Made by a program: the position numbers and the translations under genes
The notes under the pieces: generated by a model
What the model saw: the letters and a program-made list of their open reading frames with translations, nothing else
The model's database searches: none
What the model was told of the DNA's origin: nothing
Assembly: GCA_018292915.2 (NCBI GenBank)
Contig: JACVVK020000038.1
Span: forward strand, 780,001-844,000
Source of the DNA: Batillaria attramentaria
Lineage: Eukaryota > Mollusca > Gastropoda > Batillariidae
DNA length: 64,000 bases
Reading direction: 5' to 3'
Shown: positions 1-12,708 of the stretch, one piece after another
Numbering within the stretch: position 1 is the first letter of the stretch
Layout: each line of letters starts with the position of its first letter

Positions 1-289
1 GCTGGCTTCTGTGCCAGCCGCGCATGAATACAAATAGTCCACAAGCCAGGCTCATTTTTCCCTAATTTTTACTATTACCAGGCATGAAACTTGTTTACAA
101 AGCCAACAAAAAGCACCAAACTGCCATTTTTTACTCTGCACACAAATTTTAAAAGGGGCAAAGATTTTCTACTATATTTAGCGTACTTCTTACTACATGA
201 CCCGGAAGCTAATACCAGTCTGTAACCTGTTTTGGGTCACAGTCAGTATAGCATCCGAGACCATTGTGGTGATTCAGGCCGGCGTATAA
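1..289. other. No feature recognised
   Basis: A/T-rich, no plausible frame. Confidence 0.6.
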
Positions 290-365
290 GTTGTTCGAAA
301 AGAGTACCGCGTACTGAGCAGACGACGTTATTTGGTTGCGGACTGAGGACCAGCTAGGCGGCGCT
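290..365 (-). repeat. Repeat N, uninterrupted copy
   Basis: Reverse complement matches the sequence on both sides of the SINE at 7092-7292 (GTCCGCAACCAAATAA joined to GTCTGCTCAGTACGCGGTA). It is the empty counterpart of that insertion site. Confidence 0.65.
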
Positions 366-904
366 GACTGGTTGCTATCAGCTTTATCGAGTCCCAGTCT
401 TTTCAAAAATGGACCGTCAGCTCAAACAAACGCGTATTTCTCTCACATTAGAATCCACAAAGTCACGAAAACGGTCGCAACGGCCAGTTGAAACATCCTT
501 CTATCTGGCAAACTGACCTTCGAAAGCGGCAGTTTTCCATCTGAGCGGCGTTAGGAACATAGAGGCTTTAATGGATTTTTGTGAAGCTCTCGGGGGAACA
601 GCTTGTAGAGTGTCTGGTCGTTTGTCATGCTTAGACGTCTCAATACGGACAGCAGCCCAGTAACAAGCGGGAAGGTTCGATTCTTATGCACGTTCTTCTA
701 ACTGCATAATCCACAGTGGTCTGGCGTCTGATGCATGGTAAGGGGCAAGACTAGTTTGAGATCTAATTAAGTCTAGTCTCAGACTTATTACGTCAGGACT
801 GTCATTACCGTGCATTTGCGATGCATGTGGTAAAGTAGGCCACACGGGAGGGGGGGGGGTAATCAAAATGGACACCCTTTTCCTCCCCCAGCAATTTTTT
901 TTTT
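366..904. other. No gene; small shared segment
   Basis: About 525-575 (AAGCGGCAGTTTTCC, ACATAGAGGCTTT) resembles 32435-32485 and 52450-52500, a minor repeat. A poly-G run is at 849-859. Confidence 0.5.
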
Positions 905-1003
905 AAAAAGCAGGATAGGTAGGTTAGGTGGCCCTGCACCGCGGCGACGCGCTTTCCCCGGGGGAAACAGCCCGAATTTCCCGAATGAAAGGGACAATAA
1001 AGA
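905..1003 (+). repeat. Repeat C (GC-rich SINE/LINE 3' end)
   Basis: Shares CTGCACCGCGGCGACGCGCT and CCCGAATTTCCC with 28966-29082 and, inverted, 38085-38180. It ends GGGACAATAAAG, so it is probably the 3' end of a retroposon. Confidence 0.6.
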
Positions 1004-1389
1004 ATTAAACTCCACCATCTTCCCTAGCTATCGACGTAAAGAACAGTAACTATTTGGAATCCCCCGGAAGGTAACACTGTGGTGTTTCTTGCTTCCCAAT
1101 CGCTCATCCGCTCTTGAAGAAATCCCGTCAGGTGCCAGTCCATCCGTGTAACTCTTGTCCCGGCCAGACCTTCGGGCAGGTCGAAGGTTTAGGGGACGCG
1201 GATCTGGGGAGGAGAAACGAAGGGTGGGGGGTGGGGGAACTGAGACCCGGAGGGAGAGAGAACAGAAGCAATCTCCGCGCGCACGCGACTTGATTCTGTC
1301 GTCTGGCATCAGTCAATGTCAGTTGTGTGACCAAAGTGCCCGTCAGAACAAAAGCCGTTTCCACAGTCGTGCTTTAAAACTGGAATGTG
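1004..1389. other. No feature recognised
   Basis: G-rich purine stretch near 1200-1265. Overlapping frames on both strands have no protein-like composition. Confidence 0.5.
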
Positions 1390-1433
1390 AACAAACAAAC
1401 AAACAAACAAACAAACAAACAAACAAACAAACA
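1390..1433. repeat. (ACAA)n
   Basis: About 11 units. Confidence 0.95.
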
Positions 1434-1540
1434 GTGTCCTTTCTTTTTCTTTGAATCGTCATGGCCAGCTGTGTTTACTGGAGCCCCATGGATGATGCCT
1501 TGAGGGTACAGGTTGTTAAGATGCTGAGGATGCAGGTTAA

Positions 1541-1542
<2 letters not shown>

Positions 1543-1598
<56 letters not shown>

Positions 1599-1645
1599 CG
1601 TGTTCGTGTTCTAAAAAAAAAACCCAAAAAAACAAACAAAAAAAC
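1543..1645. repeat. (GT)n then A-rich
   Basis: (GT)n to 1597, GTTC variants, then an A/C-rich run. Confidence 0.95.
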
Positions 1646-2036
1646 AGCAGCTCTAGAATACTGGTATACTCATAAGACATGGTCACAAGACAGCCACCAG
1701 ATATACTCACAAACCATACTGACAACACATGCTTACAATACATACTCACAACCACACACAATGCATCTACACATGGCACATCCCCACGACCAACGCAAAC
1801 GCAGCCTGTGGAAGAAATGGAAAAGTTAGGAGACACCAAAAGAACATCTGAGGTTCTCTGGTTACCATGTCCACACCTGTCAGTGGTGGAGCTGGAGTGA
1901 TGGGTTTCAAAGTGAAATTGATTTCGTCCTTCCCCCCCAGACACGCCAATGTGAGCGTGTGTGTGGATGTGCGTGTGTACGTGCTTCGCGCAAATGGCCA
2001 GCAAAATCTACAGGCATGTGCTGTTTATTCTGTTCT
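1646..2036. other. No feature recognised
   Basis: CA-rich. Frames extend from the neighbouring microsatellite. Confidence 0.5.
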
Positions 2037-2319
2037 GGGCCCGCATGTGAAAGTCGGGGTTAGGGAGTTTAGCCCCGGTTAGAGTCTAACCTTGAACTAA
2101 ACTAGCTCTACGGTTAAATGTTTTGTTTGTTTGGTTGTTTTGTTTTAAATCAGGAAGTGGGTCCATTCCAGCAAGGTGCCTATGCCGTTATAGAAGGATT
2201 TTTGTCTTCGCTTCCTTTTTTTAAAATTTAATTTTGTTTTGGGGTTTCTTTTGTCCTAGTCTGGGTTATTAGGCCCGTAGCCGTGGGTTAAATTAACCTC
2301 GAGTTCTACATACGGGCCC
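2037..2319 (+). mobile_element. MITE-G copy 1 (GGGCCC inverted ends)
   Basis: Begins GGGCCCGCATGTGAAAGTCG; the other end read in reverse begins GGGCCCGTATGTAGAACTCG. These imperfect inverted repeats are about 25 bp. The interior has the shared blocks TTTAAATCAGGAAG and TGCCTATGCCGTTATA. No coding potential; a non-autonomous DNA element is the simplest reading. No clear target duplication. Confidence 0.65.
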
Positions 2320-2390
2320 AGCTCTGGATTTTGAAAGATCGATTACATTTTCAATAGGAAATATAATACACTGAGTATTGCTTTACCCAA

Positions 2391-3919
<1,529 letters not shown>

Positions 3920-3934
3920 TTTATTTGTCTCAAA

Positions 3935-4228
3935 GCGCCGCGAACTGAACCCACACACTGGACATGACCAAATTACAATCACGTGGTGCGAAGGGTCAGC
4001 TCAGCTATTTAAGTTTCCGAATTTAGAACTGCATTTATTTTCAAATTTTGTGGGACGAACATTTCCAAAGCAGAGGGGCAGGAAGCCGGAGTACCCGAAG
4101 AGAACCCCCGACGATCGGCCCGAATGAACCGTTGTACGAGAAGGAACAATTCTTTGCCCGGAGTGGGATTCGAACCTGATCACTCGCATCAGTGACTGTC
4201 TTTTTAACCGCTAAACCACAGACCGCGC
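3935..4228 (-). mobile_element. SINE-B copy (tRNA-headed, ~300-430 bp)
   Basis: The tRNA-like head is at the right (about 4150-4228; B-box-like GGATTCGAACC on the plus strand). The body is shared with 5434-5875 and 28257-28665 (TCGGGCCGATCGTC, CACGTGATTGTAA, GCGGCGCTTTGAG when read in sense). The 3' (ATT)n tail is missing. Confidence 0.75.
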
Positions 4229-4784
4229 ACTTGATGAAACCACGCACAAACACGCAGTTGTTGACTGTTGCATGTGTTGCATGTTCCTGCTGATAATGAG
4301 AAGGCTTTGCCCCGTACATGAGTGTCACTAGAGGATGGAAAACACATTATCCTGTCCAATCAAGATGTCAGGAGGGAAATTTAGGAGGGAAGTGCCGCAA
4401 AGTCCCTACAGGCGACATGACTGGAATTGAAGCAGGAAGGTTTCTTGTTCGGGAGGATGATGACCCAACGCTACCCCTCCCTCCCCCCCCCCCCCCCCCC
4501 CCCCCCCGCAGCCCCAGCCCCCCTCCCCGCCCGGCCAAACCTTCATTCCCCTCCCCCACTCTCCCTCCTCCTGATCGATATTTTACTGATGTTGGATGAA
4601 GGGGTAATTGGAACATAATCACCCCATCTAATCCACGTAACAAACAAATCATTTTACACACCCTCAAAGCACTGCTGGCGTAACCACATAGTCTGAGCGT
4701 GGGATCAAGCTTGGTGTTGGTGCTGATTTGAAGGACCACGTTTGGCGAGTGCGTTTGTTTGTAATAATTTTTTCGTTGTCACGA
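4229..4784. other. No gene; poly-C run
   Basis: C-rich run 4478-4520, otherwise featureless. Confidence 0.5.
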
Positions 4785-4990
4785 CAAAGCGTGATTTTCG
4801 GGATTTTTGCATTTGTCGGACGAGGAGCGTGCCAGATGGTTGCTACATGAAGCGAACTGCCAGTGACGCTCTGGACTTTTTGCGCACATAAGAGGTAAAG
4901 GTGACGCGAGTGGATTTCAGTGAAGTGGCTTTTCTGGCCTAAACAGAATGTAGACTAGCATTTACACCGGTGAGGCCTGAGCGGAAACGA
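4785..4990 (-). repeat. Repeat V copy
   Basis: Reverse complement of the blocks at 8058-8352 and 24538-24775 (for example GTCTACATTCTGTTTAGGCC against GTCTACTTTCCGTTTAGGCC). Unclassified interspersed family. Confidence 0.55.
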
Positions 4991-5205
4991 GACATTCAAT
5001 TATTTTTTAAACTCCTGTCAGGTGCGTGCCTCTTAATGAGCCGTGCATGATGAGTTTTGTTTCTAGACTGAAATATTTTTAGGGTTGACTATAATGCCTG
5101 GGAAAATAGGGAATATGTAGGCATTTTAAAGCCTGGTACATTTGCGGTCTTTGACCTGTACAGGCTAATATTATCATTAGTGAACTTTGTCACAAAGCAA
5201 CGCTG

Positions 5206-5430
5206 TCTCACGCATCAGAACTGCTGCCGCTGCTATAGCATGGCCACCGTTAGCACAGTTAGCTGTCAAAATTTTGCCTTCCATCTGGCTTCACACTACA
5301 ATGATCACCTCGAAGTCAACAGACACAGACAGGCCATGGCCTCATTGTAGTGCGTTAAGAGCTGTACTAATCACCAAGATAGGGCATATCAAGCGTGTAG
5401 GTACACTCACGAGCGAAACTGTTACAAAAT
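5206..5430 (-). repeat. Repeat U copy
   Basis: Reverse complement contains ACAGTTTCGCTCGTGAGTG and GATTAGTACAGCTCTTAA, shared with 23868-24310 and 36065-36365. Immediately followed by a SINE-B. Confidence 0.55.
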
Positions 5431-5433
5431 ATG

Positions 5434-5811
5434 GGGCGGTCAGTGGTCTAGAGGTTAAGAGACTTGTCACCAATGCGAGAGGTCAGGGGTTCGAGTCCCA
5501 CTCGGGGCAAAGAATTTTTCCTTCTCGTATGTGGCGCCGTTCATTCGGGCCGATCGTCGGGGGTTCTCTCCGGGTACTCCGGCTTCCTCCCCCTCTGCTT
5601 TGGAAGTGTTCAGCCCACCAAAACGGAAAAATAAATGCAATTCTAAATTCCGAAATTGAAATAGCTGAGCTGACCCTTCGCACCACGTGATTGTAGTGTG
5701 TTTATGTCCAGTGTGTGACGGAATGCGTGTGATTCACGTGAGCGTGCGTGTTGGGTTCAGTTCGCGACGCTTTGAGCCGATTCATGAAATTGGGTAAAGC
5801 GCCAATACAAT

Positions 5812-5843
<32 letters not shown>

Positions 5844-5875
5844 GTAGTAGTAGTAGTAGTAGTAGTAGTAAAATA
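5434..5875 (+). mobile_element. SINE-B copy, full length with (ATT)n tail
   Basis: The head contains TCTAGAGGTTAAGAGACTTG and B-box-like GGTTCGAGTCCC. The body continues through CACGTGATTGTAGTG and TTTGAGCCGATTC, then (ATT)n(AGT)n at about 5815-5868. It closely matches 28257-28665. The 3' segment is longer than in most tRNA SINEs, so a LINE-derived tail is likely. Confidence 0.8.
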
Positions 5876-5879
5876 TGGA

Positions 5880-6508
5880 CATGGCCCGTTTCAACCACAC
5901 AAACTTCAGTTTTCTGACAGCCACGACGGTTCTGTTTCATGTAAGCTCCTCGTTTCAAAAGGCTGTTCTTACATTCTGTAGATGTCCCACAGTGTAGTTT
6001 GTCCTTGACATGAAAAACACGCACCCGACACACGGGCACCGGCAGTGCACTCTCCGCCGCAAAGATTTGCTGTCTCTTCACTAGAGCAATCTGTCTGACA
6101 GCTAGGTCAAGGCCACGGTTGGAGCTCACCGGGATTTCTGATATACCCTGGGGAAATGATTAGCTTTAGAAATGCTAGACAGACCCAGTTGTCACCCTCC
6201 CAGGGAAATAAATCAGGATATCTCGTCAAGGCGAAAATGTGAAGTTGATGCCAGTCCAGCTTGCACCATATCTCTAGGGAGAGGTGGAGTTACAATGTGT
6301 GCTTTACACAAGCAGGTAATAATTGTCCAATTTGTGGGGATAATTGGCTGTTTGCACGTAACTAGCAAAGCTCGAGATTCGTTATCGGCAGTTTGAGTTT
6401 GCGATATATCTACTCTCGCAAACTGGCCAGTTTTGTGAGCACTGTCTACTGACGATCCGCTTTTCTTCTTGGCAGAGTCTGTGAGTGTCTATGTTCGTAA
6501 TGAGTTCG
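5880..6508. other. No feature recognised
   Basis: No domain or repeat family identified. Confidence 0.5.
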
Positions 6509-6530
6509 GGGGGGGGGGGGGGGGGGGGGG
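6509..6530. repeat. Poly-G run
   Basis: 21-22 consecutive G; length is likely uncertain in assembly. Confidence 0.9.
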
Positions 6531-6653
6531 ACTGTCGCTTACAAAGCTCTGAGGCATTTTGTCACATGAATAGATACTTTTGTTTTGGGTTTTATCACTG
6601 GTACTTGTTCTTGGTTTGTAATTGTTTGTCTGTCCTTTATCGTTTCTACTCAG

Positions 6654-6654
<1 letters not shown>

Positions 6655-6716
<62 letters not shown>

Positions 6717-6840
6717 CTTTTACTTTTTTAGTTGTTCTTACGAAGTGTACATTGATTGAATTTTATTTTAACTTCGGTTTTAGATTGTAAGGCGCCTAGA
6801 GCTCGTTCCCCGGGGATAGGCGCCCTATTATTATTATTAA
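6655..6840 (+). mobile_element. CR1/L2-type LINE tail with (GT)n
   Basis: (GT)n 6655-6713, then the family 3' terminus TAAGGCGCCTAGAGCTCG near 6788 and (ATT)n at 6827-6840. Same order as in 52107-52360. Confidence 0.65.
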
Positions 6841-6848
6841 TAGATGTT

Positions 6849-6990
6849 CTTTTTGGCAACAGCGACCATTTTCGTGACTTTGAGGCTTGTAATAGTACAC
6901 AAACCTCTAAGGCTGTTTACCAAAGGAATGGCTGTACCTTTTGGCAACTGCGACCATTTTCGTGACATTAATTGAGGCTTGTTATAGTAG
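6849..6990. repeat. ~89-bp direct repeat, 2 copies
   Basis: TTTTTGGCAACAGCGACCAT and TTTTGGCAACTGCGACCATT start near 6849 and 6938; each is followed by GAGGCTTGTAATAGTA-like sequence. Confidence 0.65.
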
Positions 6991-7091
6991 AGAAATATGA
7001 CTTAATTTGGCCTAATGCTTCTATATCTGTACTACATGTCGATCGACAAACGCGCTAAAAATGTATCAGCATTGTCTACCTGGTCTTCAGT

Positions 7092-7292
7092 CCGCAACCA
7101 AATAAGGGAGCCGGGATAGCCGAATGGTAGAGCGTTGGACATTCAATGCTCGGGTCGTGAGTTCGAATCCCGACTGGGGCCAAATATTTGTGCTGGCCTT
7201 TCTCTCGTTGCCCCGGCTTTGATATCACCCGTATGTGGTGGAAAAGGGCGTTACGTTCCCAAACATCCACCCACCCACCCGCAACCAAATAA
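7092..7292 (+). mobile_element. SINE-A copy (tRNA-headed), intact target duplication
   Basis: Body about 7105-7282. The head resembles a tRNA with pol III boxes (A-box-like TAGCCGAATGG, B-box-like GAGTTCGAATCCC). A unique middle follows (CAAATATTTGTGCTGG, TTTGATATCACC), then a conserved 3' end (GTGGTGGAAAAGG.CGTTA) with a CCACCCACCC tail. It is flanked by perfect CCGCAACCAAATAA at 7092-7105 and 7279-7292. It interrupts a repeat whose uninterrupted form is at about 290-365 on the other strand. Confidence 0.85.
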
Positions 7293-8057
7293 CTGACGTC
7301 TCGAGTCGTCTGCTCAGTACGCGGTACGCTTCGAAGTACACAGAACAACGTATATACGCCAACCAGTTACCAGAATAGTTTCAGGCGCTGTGTTGTGTCC
7401 ATAGTGGCTGATTTTGATGCACGGGTTAAGCGCAATCGATGAAAAGTTTTCCACGGCGATGTTGCATGCCTGACAGACATCCTCGCGAACTATTACAACA
7501 TAGAAACAGTCTCACAGATGACGCCGGGGAAGTTTCTAAAATACTGTTGACACTCAGGTGGGTGGAGCGCGTAGGAACTTTACTGAACTGAACTCTGTCC
7601 AACTGCACGTGATACGTGTAGTCCGTGGTCCCCCCAAACTCAACAACTATCCTTAGAATAGCGTTTCGCAGCAGACGTCAAGCCAAATGGATTGCACAGA
7701 CATCAATTGACGAGCGGAATGAGGCGCTCTAGCCATGGCTCAAGTAGAAAAGTCAACAAGACATCAGTCGTGTTCAGGAAGAGATGGAGATAACATGGAT
7801 GAAGACGTGTAGCTTTAAAGGCGTCAATACTAACATCACGTTGCTCCAGTGAAGACAACAGTTGCGTTTGTGAGTGCGCCTGTGGTCAAACTTAAACGCA
7901 CGAAGCCTCAAAATGCCTATAATTATATTCCCTATTAGCCTCAGGTATCGTAGTCACCCCTAAAACTGCTTTAATCTAAAAACAAAATTTACCATGCACA
8001 GACCATTCAAAGGCACGTACCTGACAGAAGTTTTTTTTTAAAAAACCCAAAACTATT
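7293..8057. other. Repeat N continuation, then nothing recognised
   Basis: 7293-7330 continues the interrupted repeat N; the remainder is unassigned. Confidence 0.5.
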
Positions 8058-8352
8058 GACTCCTTTCTGCTTGGGCTTCAGTGGAGTAATCTAGTCTACT
8101 TTCTGTTTAGTCAAGAAAGCCACTTTACCCAAATCCACTCACGTCAACTTTGCCTCTTTTGTGCGCTAAAACTAGTAAAAGCCCCAGCTTCACTGGCAGC
8201 TCGCCTTCTGTTGCAACACCTTGCCCTAACAAATACAAAAATCACAAAAATCACGTTTTTTTCGCCACAACAAAAATCACAGCAAACTGGCATACTGGCA
8301 AAACAGGGTCCTTTAAACACACTGAACCCCACGCACAATTTGTGTCCTTATG
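8058..8352 (+). repeat. Repeat V copy
   Basis: Shares CAGTGGAGTAAT, CCCAGCTTCACTGGCAGC and GGCAAAACAGGG with 24538-24775. The middle carries a duplicated AAAAATCACA-like run. Confidence 0.6.
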
Positions 8353-8430
8353 TGTTTGTAGGCTGGTAATAGGGTTTATACTGTTCTACTACCGCTCGTA
8401 ATAGCGTTGCTTAACGATGAATAGAGCTCA

Positions 8431-8711
8431 GGGCCCGCATGTAAAAGTCCGGGTTAGGGAGTTTAGACCCGGGTTAGAGTCTAACCTCCAACTCAACTAG
8501 TTCTAGGGTGAACTTTTCTGTTGTTTTTTGTTTTAAATCAGGCAATGGGTCAACTCCACCAAGGTGCCTATGCCGTTATACAAGGATGTTTGTCTTTCTT
8601 TCTTCGCTTCCTTTTAAAAAAAAAAAAATTGTTTTGGGGTTTCTTTTGTCCTAGTCTGGGTTAGGCCCGTAGCCGTGGATTAAATTAACCTCGAGTTTTA
8701 CATACGGGCCC
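8431..8711 (+). mobile_element. MITE-G copy 2
   Basis: 281 bp, bounded by GGGCCC at both ends, with the same internal blocks as copy 1. Confidence 0.65.
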
Positions 8712-8715
8712 AGAA

Positions 8716-9000
8716 GGCAATCCACTAACTTCTAGTGGTTAAGACTTTGTCACCAATGCGAGAGGTCAGGTTCGAGTCCCACTCAGGGCAAAGAATTTTT
8801 CTCTCTCGTCGGGGGTTCTCTCCGGGTACTCCGGCTCCCCCCCCCCCACCACACACACATTCCTCTGCCTAGGAAATGTTCAGTCTACAAAATTAAAAAA
8901 AAACAACAACAAACAAACATAAGAAATGCAAATCTAAAATTCCGAAACTTAAATTGCTGAGCTGGCCTTCGCAACAAGTGATGGTTATGTGTTCAATAGC
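8716..9000 (+). mobile_element. SINE-B copy, degenerate
   Basis: Head (TCTAGTGGTTAAGACTTTGT, GGTTCGAGTCCC) and body with small deletions and A/C-rich insertions. The 3' end is lost. It directly abuts the MITE-G copy ending at 8711. Confidence 0.7.
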
Positions 9001-9370
9001 GCGTTTAAGCCGAGACATTATGTCGGGAGATGGGCCTTCCACTCATAGATTTCACCAAGAATAGAAGACGATCCTCAACAGACAGTGCGCACACAAAACT
9101 CGCCAATCACGCCGCCAGCACGGAACTGCTTCGGTAATTTTGTTTCGCAAGTTCTAGCACGTCGGCAGTCTGCGGTAGAGTCTGGAATCCTATTTGTTTA
9201 ATTGACCCCTGTCACCTAACGAACACACTGATTGTCTGCCCGCTCCTGTCAAGACCATGCACGTAACGGAAACGGCACTACTTGGTAATCACACTCCATG
9301 ATAATAGGTAGGGTGGGGTTTGCTGTTTGAAGGGGGAAGGGGGTTGGGGGAACTGATACATTTTTCACCA
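9001..9370. other. No feature recognised
   Basis: Unassigned. Confidence 0.5.
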
Positions 9371-9480
9371 TGTATCAGTGATACGAAAGAAAAGGCCAGC
9401 AAAACGTTTTGGCTCTCAGGCGGGGTTTGAACGACTTGAACCGGCGTTGAAACTCTTTACCAGTTTGGCTATTCCTGATC
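9371..9480 (-). repeat. Degenerate tRNA-like SINE head
   Basis: GCCAGCAAAACGTTTTGGCT and GGCGGGGTTTGAACGACTTG parallel the SINE-A minus-strand layout (GCCAGCACAAATATTTGGCC, GGGATTCGAACTCA). Confidence 0.4.
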
Positions 9481-9749
9481 GACTCCCCGTTTTGTACAAC
9501 GGCCAAAGGAGACCACCCCGTCGTCAGAACAGTACCCCCCCCCCTCCCCTGTCTTTGGATGTCATCATAATTTCCTTTGTCTAGAGACAATTGTGATAAA
9601 CTCCGTGTGTATACATGTTCGCCCTCCACCCCCACCCCCCACTCCGCCCCCTCCCCCCCTTCGCTTCCCCCCTCCCTCCTTCAGTTATGGACCAAAATCC
9701 TCCATTGAATGAAATCTCTCTCTCTCTCTCTCAAATTTCTTATTCATGT

Positions 9750-9825
9750 AGTGGGTGTAGCAAGGGCAAGTTAGAAAATTGATCTTCGTGTTCAAACTCT
9801 TACCGTTGTCGAATAAAGAATCACT
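9750..9825 (+). repeat. Tail family T copy
   Basis: Shares AGCAA-GGCAAGTT and CTTACCGTTG-GAATAAAG with 13500-13600, 40045-40150 and 53820-53910. Likely a retroposon 3' end. Confidence 0.5.
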
Positions 9826-9827
9826 AA

Positions 9828-10026
9828 TTGTCACTGTGGTGGCTGGGGTGGGTGTTTGGGGGTTTAACGTCCTTTACCACCACATTCAGGTGATATGAAA
9901 GACGGGGCAACGATGAAAACGCCAGCACAAATATTTGGCCCCAGCCGGGATACGAACTCACGACCCGAGCATTATTAGTCCAACGCTCTACCATTCGGCC
10001 ACCCCGGCTCCCCTTGTCACTGTGGT
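9828..10026 (-). mobile_element. SINE-A copy, intact target duplication
   Basis: Full-length body on the minus strand, about 9846-10014, with the tRNA-like head at the right. Flanked by perfect TTGTCACTGTGGT at 9828-9840 and 10014-10026. It sits just past the end of a tail-family-T copy. Confidence 0.85.
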
Positions 10027-10402
10027 TGTCCCCCCCACACCCCCACCCCCAACTTCCGCCTCCAGGACAGTTAAATGTAGTGCAGATTGGTGGTCGTGTA
10101 TTTACCCGATCAGTTCGGGAGGGATCAGGCTCGCGCTGGAAGCGAGCTAAACAAGCGCAACACTGGCTCAGGACGTGATGAGGAATACATTTATATCTGT
10201 CTCCCCCCAGGATCACCAGGCGAGCCGCACTGCAACAGCCAGATCTGGTTACGCTGGCTTAGCCAGGCAGCCATCGATCATTGGGGATATGGAGGACATG
10301 CAGTGAAGAATCAGCAATTCGTGAAATCTCCTTTCATTTTCTCCCAATTACTCAAGGTTTTTTATGTGTGTCGTCTGTTTTTGTTTTGTCTTTTGTTTTG
10401 CG
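10027..10402. other. No feature recognised
   Basis: Short C-rich run at 10030-10050; otherwise unassigned. Confidence 0.5.
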
Positions 10403-10751
10403 TAATAGACCGCTCCACTCGGGAAGCCCCGAGGCCAAAGCCCCACCCCTTTACTCTACCGTGTATTGGCAAAATAACAGTACGTCCATAAGGTCATTTT
10501 ATGGAAAAAGGAGTGATTTCAAAATGAAAGAGATTGACGTAATGGTCTTTTTCCTCAAATGACGTCAAATGACTTGCTGCTTTGTTTCCACGTTTCAGTC
10601 ATATCAAACTACACGTGCTTCCCTCGTTGTAGTGTGTGGCAAGAAGTTTGCCAGACCATGCCATGTGTTCTGCTCATTATGCCGCGGCACGCGATTGGCT
10701 GATTTCTTGGAGCTCGCCCTGTTTGACTGACAGGAGAGTGGAATGGTCTAA
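10403..10751 (+). mobile_element. MITE-CRE copy 1 (inverted ends, TGACGTCA inside)
   Basis: Left end TAATAGACCGCTCCACTC; right end in reverse TTAGACCATTCCACTC. The interior carries a perfect palindromic TGACGTCA at 10560-10567 and a related TGACGTAA. The blocks CGTGCTTCCCTCGTTGTAGT and GATTGGCTGA are shared by all copies. Non-coding; inferred non-autonomous DNA transposon. Confidence 0.7.
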
Positions 10752-11143
10752 CGCGTGATGAGTGGATATTTGCTGATCTCGGTTATCTTGTATGCTGGCC
10801 GTAACTTACACAGTGTATTGACGACATGTCGCTGTCTCATTCCCTGCCCTCTTTCACAACTGTTTCCTTGTATTCTGCATGGCGGCGCTTGCATCGTGCA
10901 TAATTAATGAGGCTTAATCACTCTGTTGGGCAGTCTTGGTGAGAAGAGAGTGAACGGCGTCAACTTCAACTGGTTCTGTATGGTCTGACGTTTCATCCCA
11001 GTTTTCTTTCTTTTTTTTCCAACTTGTTCTGAACATGCAAATAAAAATGTAATAAGTATACACTGTATAAGATCCAACACCTGAGCAGTATCGCTGTTTT
11101 ACTTTCGCTGACCTCACCTGAAGTAGCTCGGTGGACGCATGGT

Positions 11144-11144
<1 letters not shown>
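10752..11144. other. No feature recognised
   Basis: Unassigned. Confidence 0.5.

Positions 11145-11218
<74 letters not shown>
11145..11218. repeat. (CA)n
   Basis: Uninterrupted, about 37 units. Confidence 0.95.
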
Positions 11219-11219
<1 letters not shown>

Positions 11220-11947
11220 TCTAGATAATCCGGTTCTGTGAGAAGGGGGAGGAATGGAGGATACAGGAACTGACTTAACATAACGTCTGGAGAAAATTCC
11301 AGAAATCAAATCACGCCTAAGCCAGTACATTTTACACGTCTCGCACGTTTTGTCGTCTCTAACCGTACTCAAACAAATCCCATTTTCTCATTCAGTTTCA
11401 GATCCTACGCTCTCTCTTGCAACAGTCTGACTCTAAACATCAAGATGGTATAATGCAGAGAGTAAACGCTAAAAGGAAAATGGTTTTATCACCGCCCCAA
11501 AACTGCTTCGGTTCCCAAGAGTTCCACAAATCAGGTGTTGTATTTGCATTTGTGTCGCATCTAGCCTCGTTCCTTGTGATAAAGTGCGTCTTTTATCGGT
11601 TCGGCTGTAGACAGGAGGGTAGTTATGGACGAAATACGGCCGGGGGGGTCGAGGGGTAAAGTGGAGAAATATCCGACCCATGATCCACGGGTCCGGAGTG
11701 TCCTGTCTCTCGCCGTTTGGTTACAATGTGTCCCAGACGGCCGAGGACTATACGCCATTTTCTCCTAATGGTCATGCGGTTCGGTTCAGATGACATCTCT
11801 GCCCTCGTAAACGTCTATACAAGCCCCCCCCCCCCCCCCCCCCCCCACACACCACCACCACCACCACTCTCAGAAATAATAATAATAATGGGAAGAAGAA
11901 GCAGAAGAAGAAGATCTGTGTATTGTGTGGGCGCTTTTTCTTGAACT
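11219..11947. other. No gene; poly-C run
   Basis: Poly-C at 11825-11846 followed by (ACC)n, then (AAT)n and (AGA)n before the SINE-B. Confidence 0.5.
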
Positions 11948-12140
11948 GGCTCAAAGCGCCGCGAATTCAAACCCAACACGCACGCGCACGTAAATCACGC
12001 GCATTCTCTCACACACTGTAATGAACGCATTACAATCACGTGGTGCGAAGGGCCAGCTCAGATATTTAAGTTTCGGAATTGAGAAATTGCATTTATTTTC
12101 AAATTTTGTGGGCTGAACATTTTCGAGGCAGAGCAGGGCA
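11948..12140 (-). mobile_element. SINE-B copy, head missing
   Basis: 3' part only, from the GCGGCGCTTTGAG end through the CACGTGATTGTAA segment. It has lost the tRNA-like head. Confidence 0.7.
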
Positions 12141-12176
12141 ATCTCCTTAATGTCGTCAGCAGTCCTGCAGTTTTTG

Positions 12177-12379
12177 TATACAATGAAGAGGGTGCGTGGG
12201 TGGGTGTTTGGGGGTTTAACGTCCTTTTCCACCACATACGGGTGATATCAAAGACGGGGCAACGATGAAAAAGCCAGCACAAATATTTGGCCCCAGCCGG
12301 GATACGAACTCACGACCCGAGCATTAGAAGTCCAACGCTTTACCATTCGGCCACCCCGGCTCCCCGTATGCATTGAAGA
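12177..12379 (-). mobile_element. SINE-A copy
   Basis: Full-length body at about 12197-12365. The flanks GTATACAATGAAGA and GTATGCATTGAAGA differ at two positions, so this target duplication is older than most others here. It lies next to a truncated SINE-B. Confidence 0.8.
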
Positions 12380-12708
12380 TTTTGTCGATACCAGCTTAGT
12401 TTTGGTTAGAGAAACTATTCTTCTTCACTTCATTTCACCTCACGTTTTTCACTTCATTTCAGTTCAGCAGTTCTTTGTTGTTCCGTATAACTATGAGGCA
12501 TTAATTGTTGGTTGCAACGATCTAAAACATGGACATACGAGTATGTCACCATTTTTAGAAACTCGCGAAGTGAAATCGTGAAAGCTATGCGTGAGTGACA
12601 GCAACACGACACCGGACGCCCCTCTTTTGGCTTTGCCTTTAGCCTTCTGTTGGCTGAGTGCCAGCTTGTTAGATGATGTCACTGTGCAGACATGGAAGTA
12701 ATACGATG
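12380..12708. other. No feature recognised
   Basis: A CTTCATTTCA-type short repeat at 12420-12465. Confidence 0.5.

Noticed and set aside
4318..4739. Pro/Gly-rich frames around the poly-C run
   Set aside because: Homopolymer translation; no other support.
5434..5510. tRNA gene at the SINE-B head
   Set aside because: Same reasoning; the head continues into a ~400-bp shared body with an (ATT)n tail.
7105..7180. tRNA genes at SINE-A heads (here and in other copies)
   Set aside because: They are linked to a conserved non-tRNA body, have target duplications and lack a convincing cloverleaf; SINE heads, not tRNA genes.
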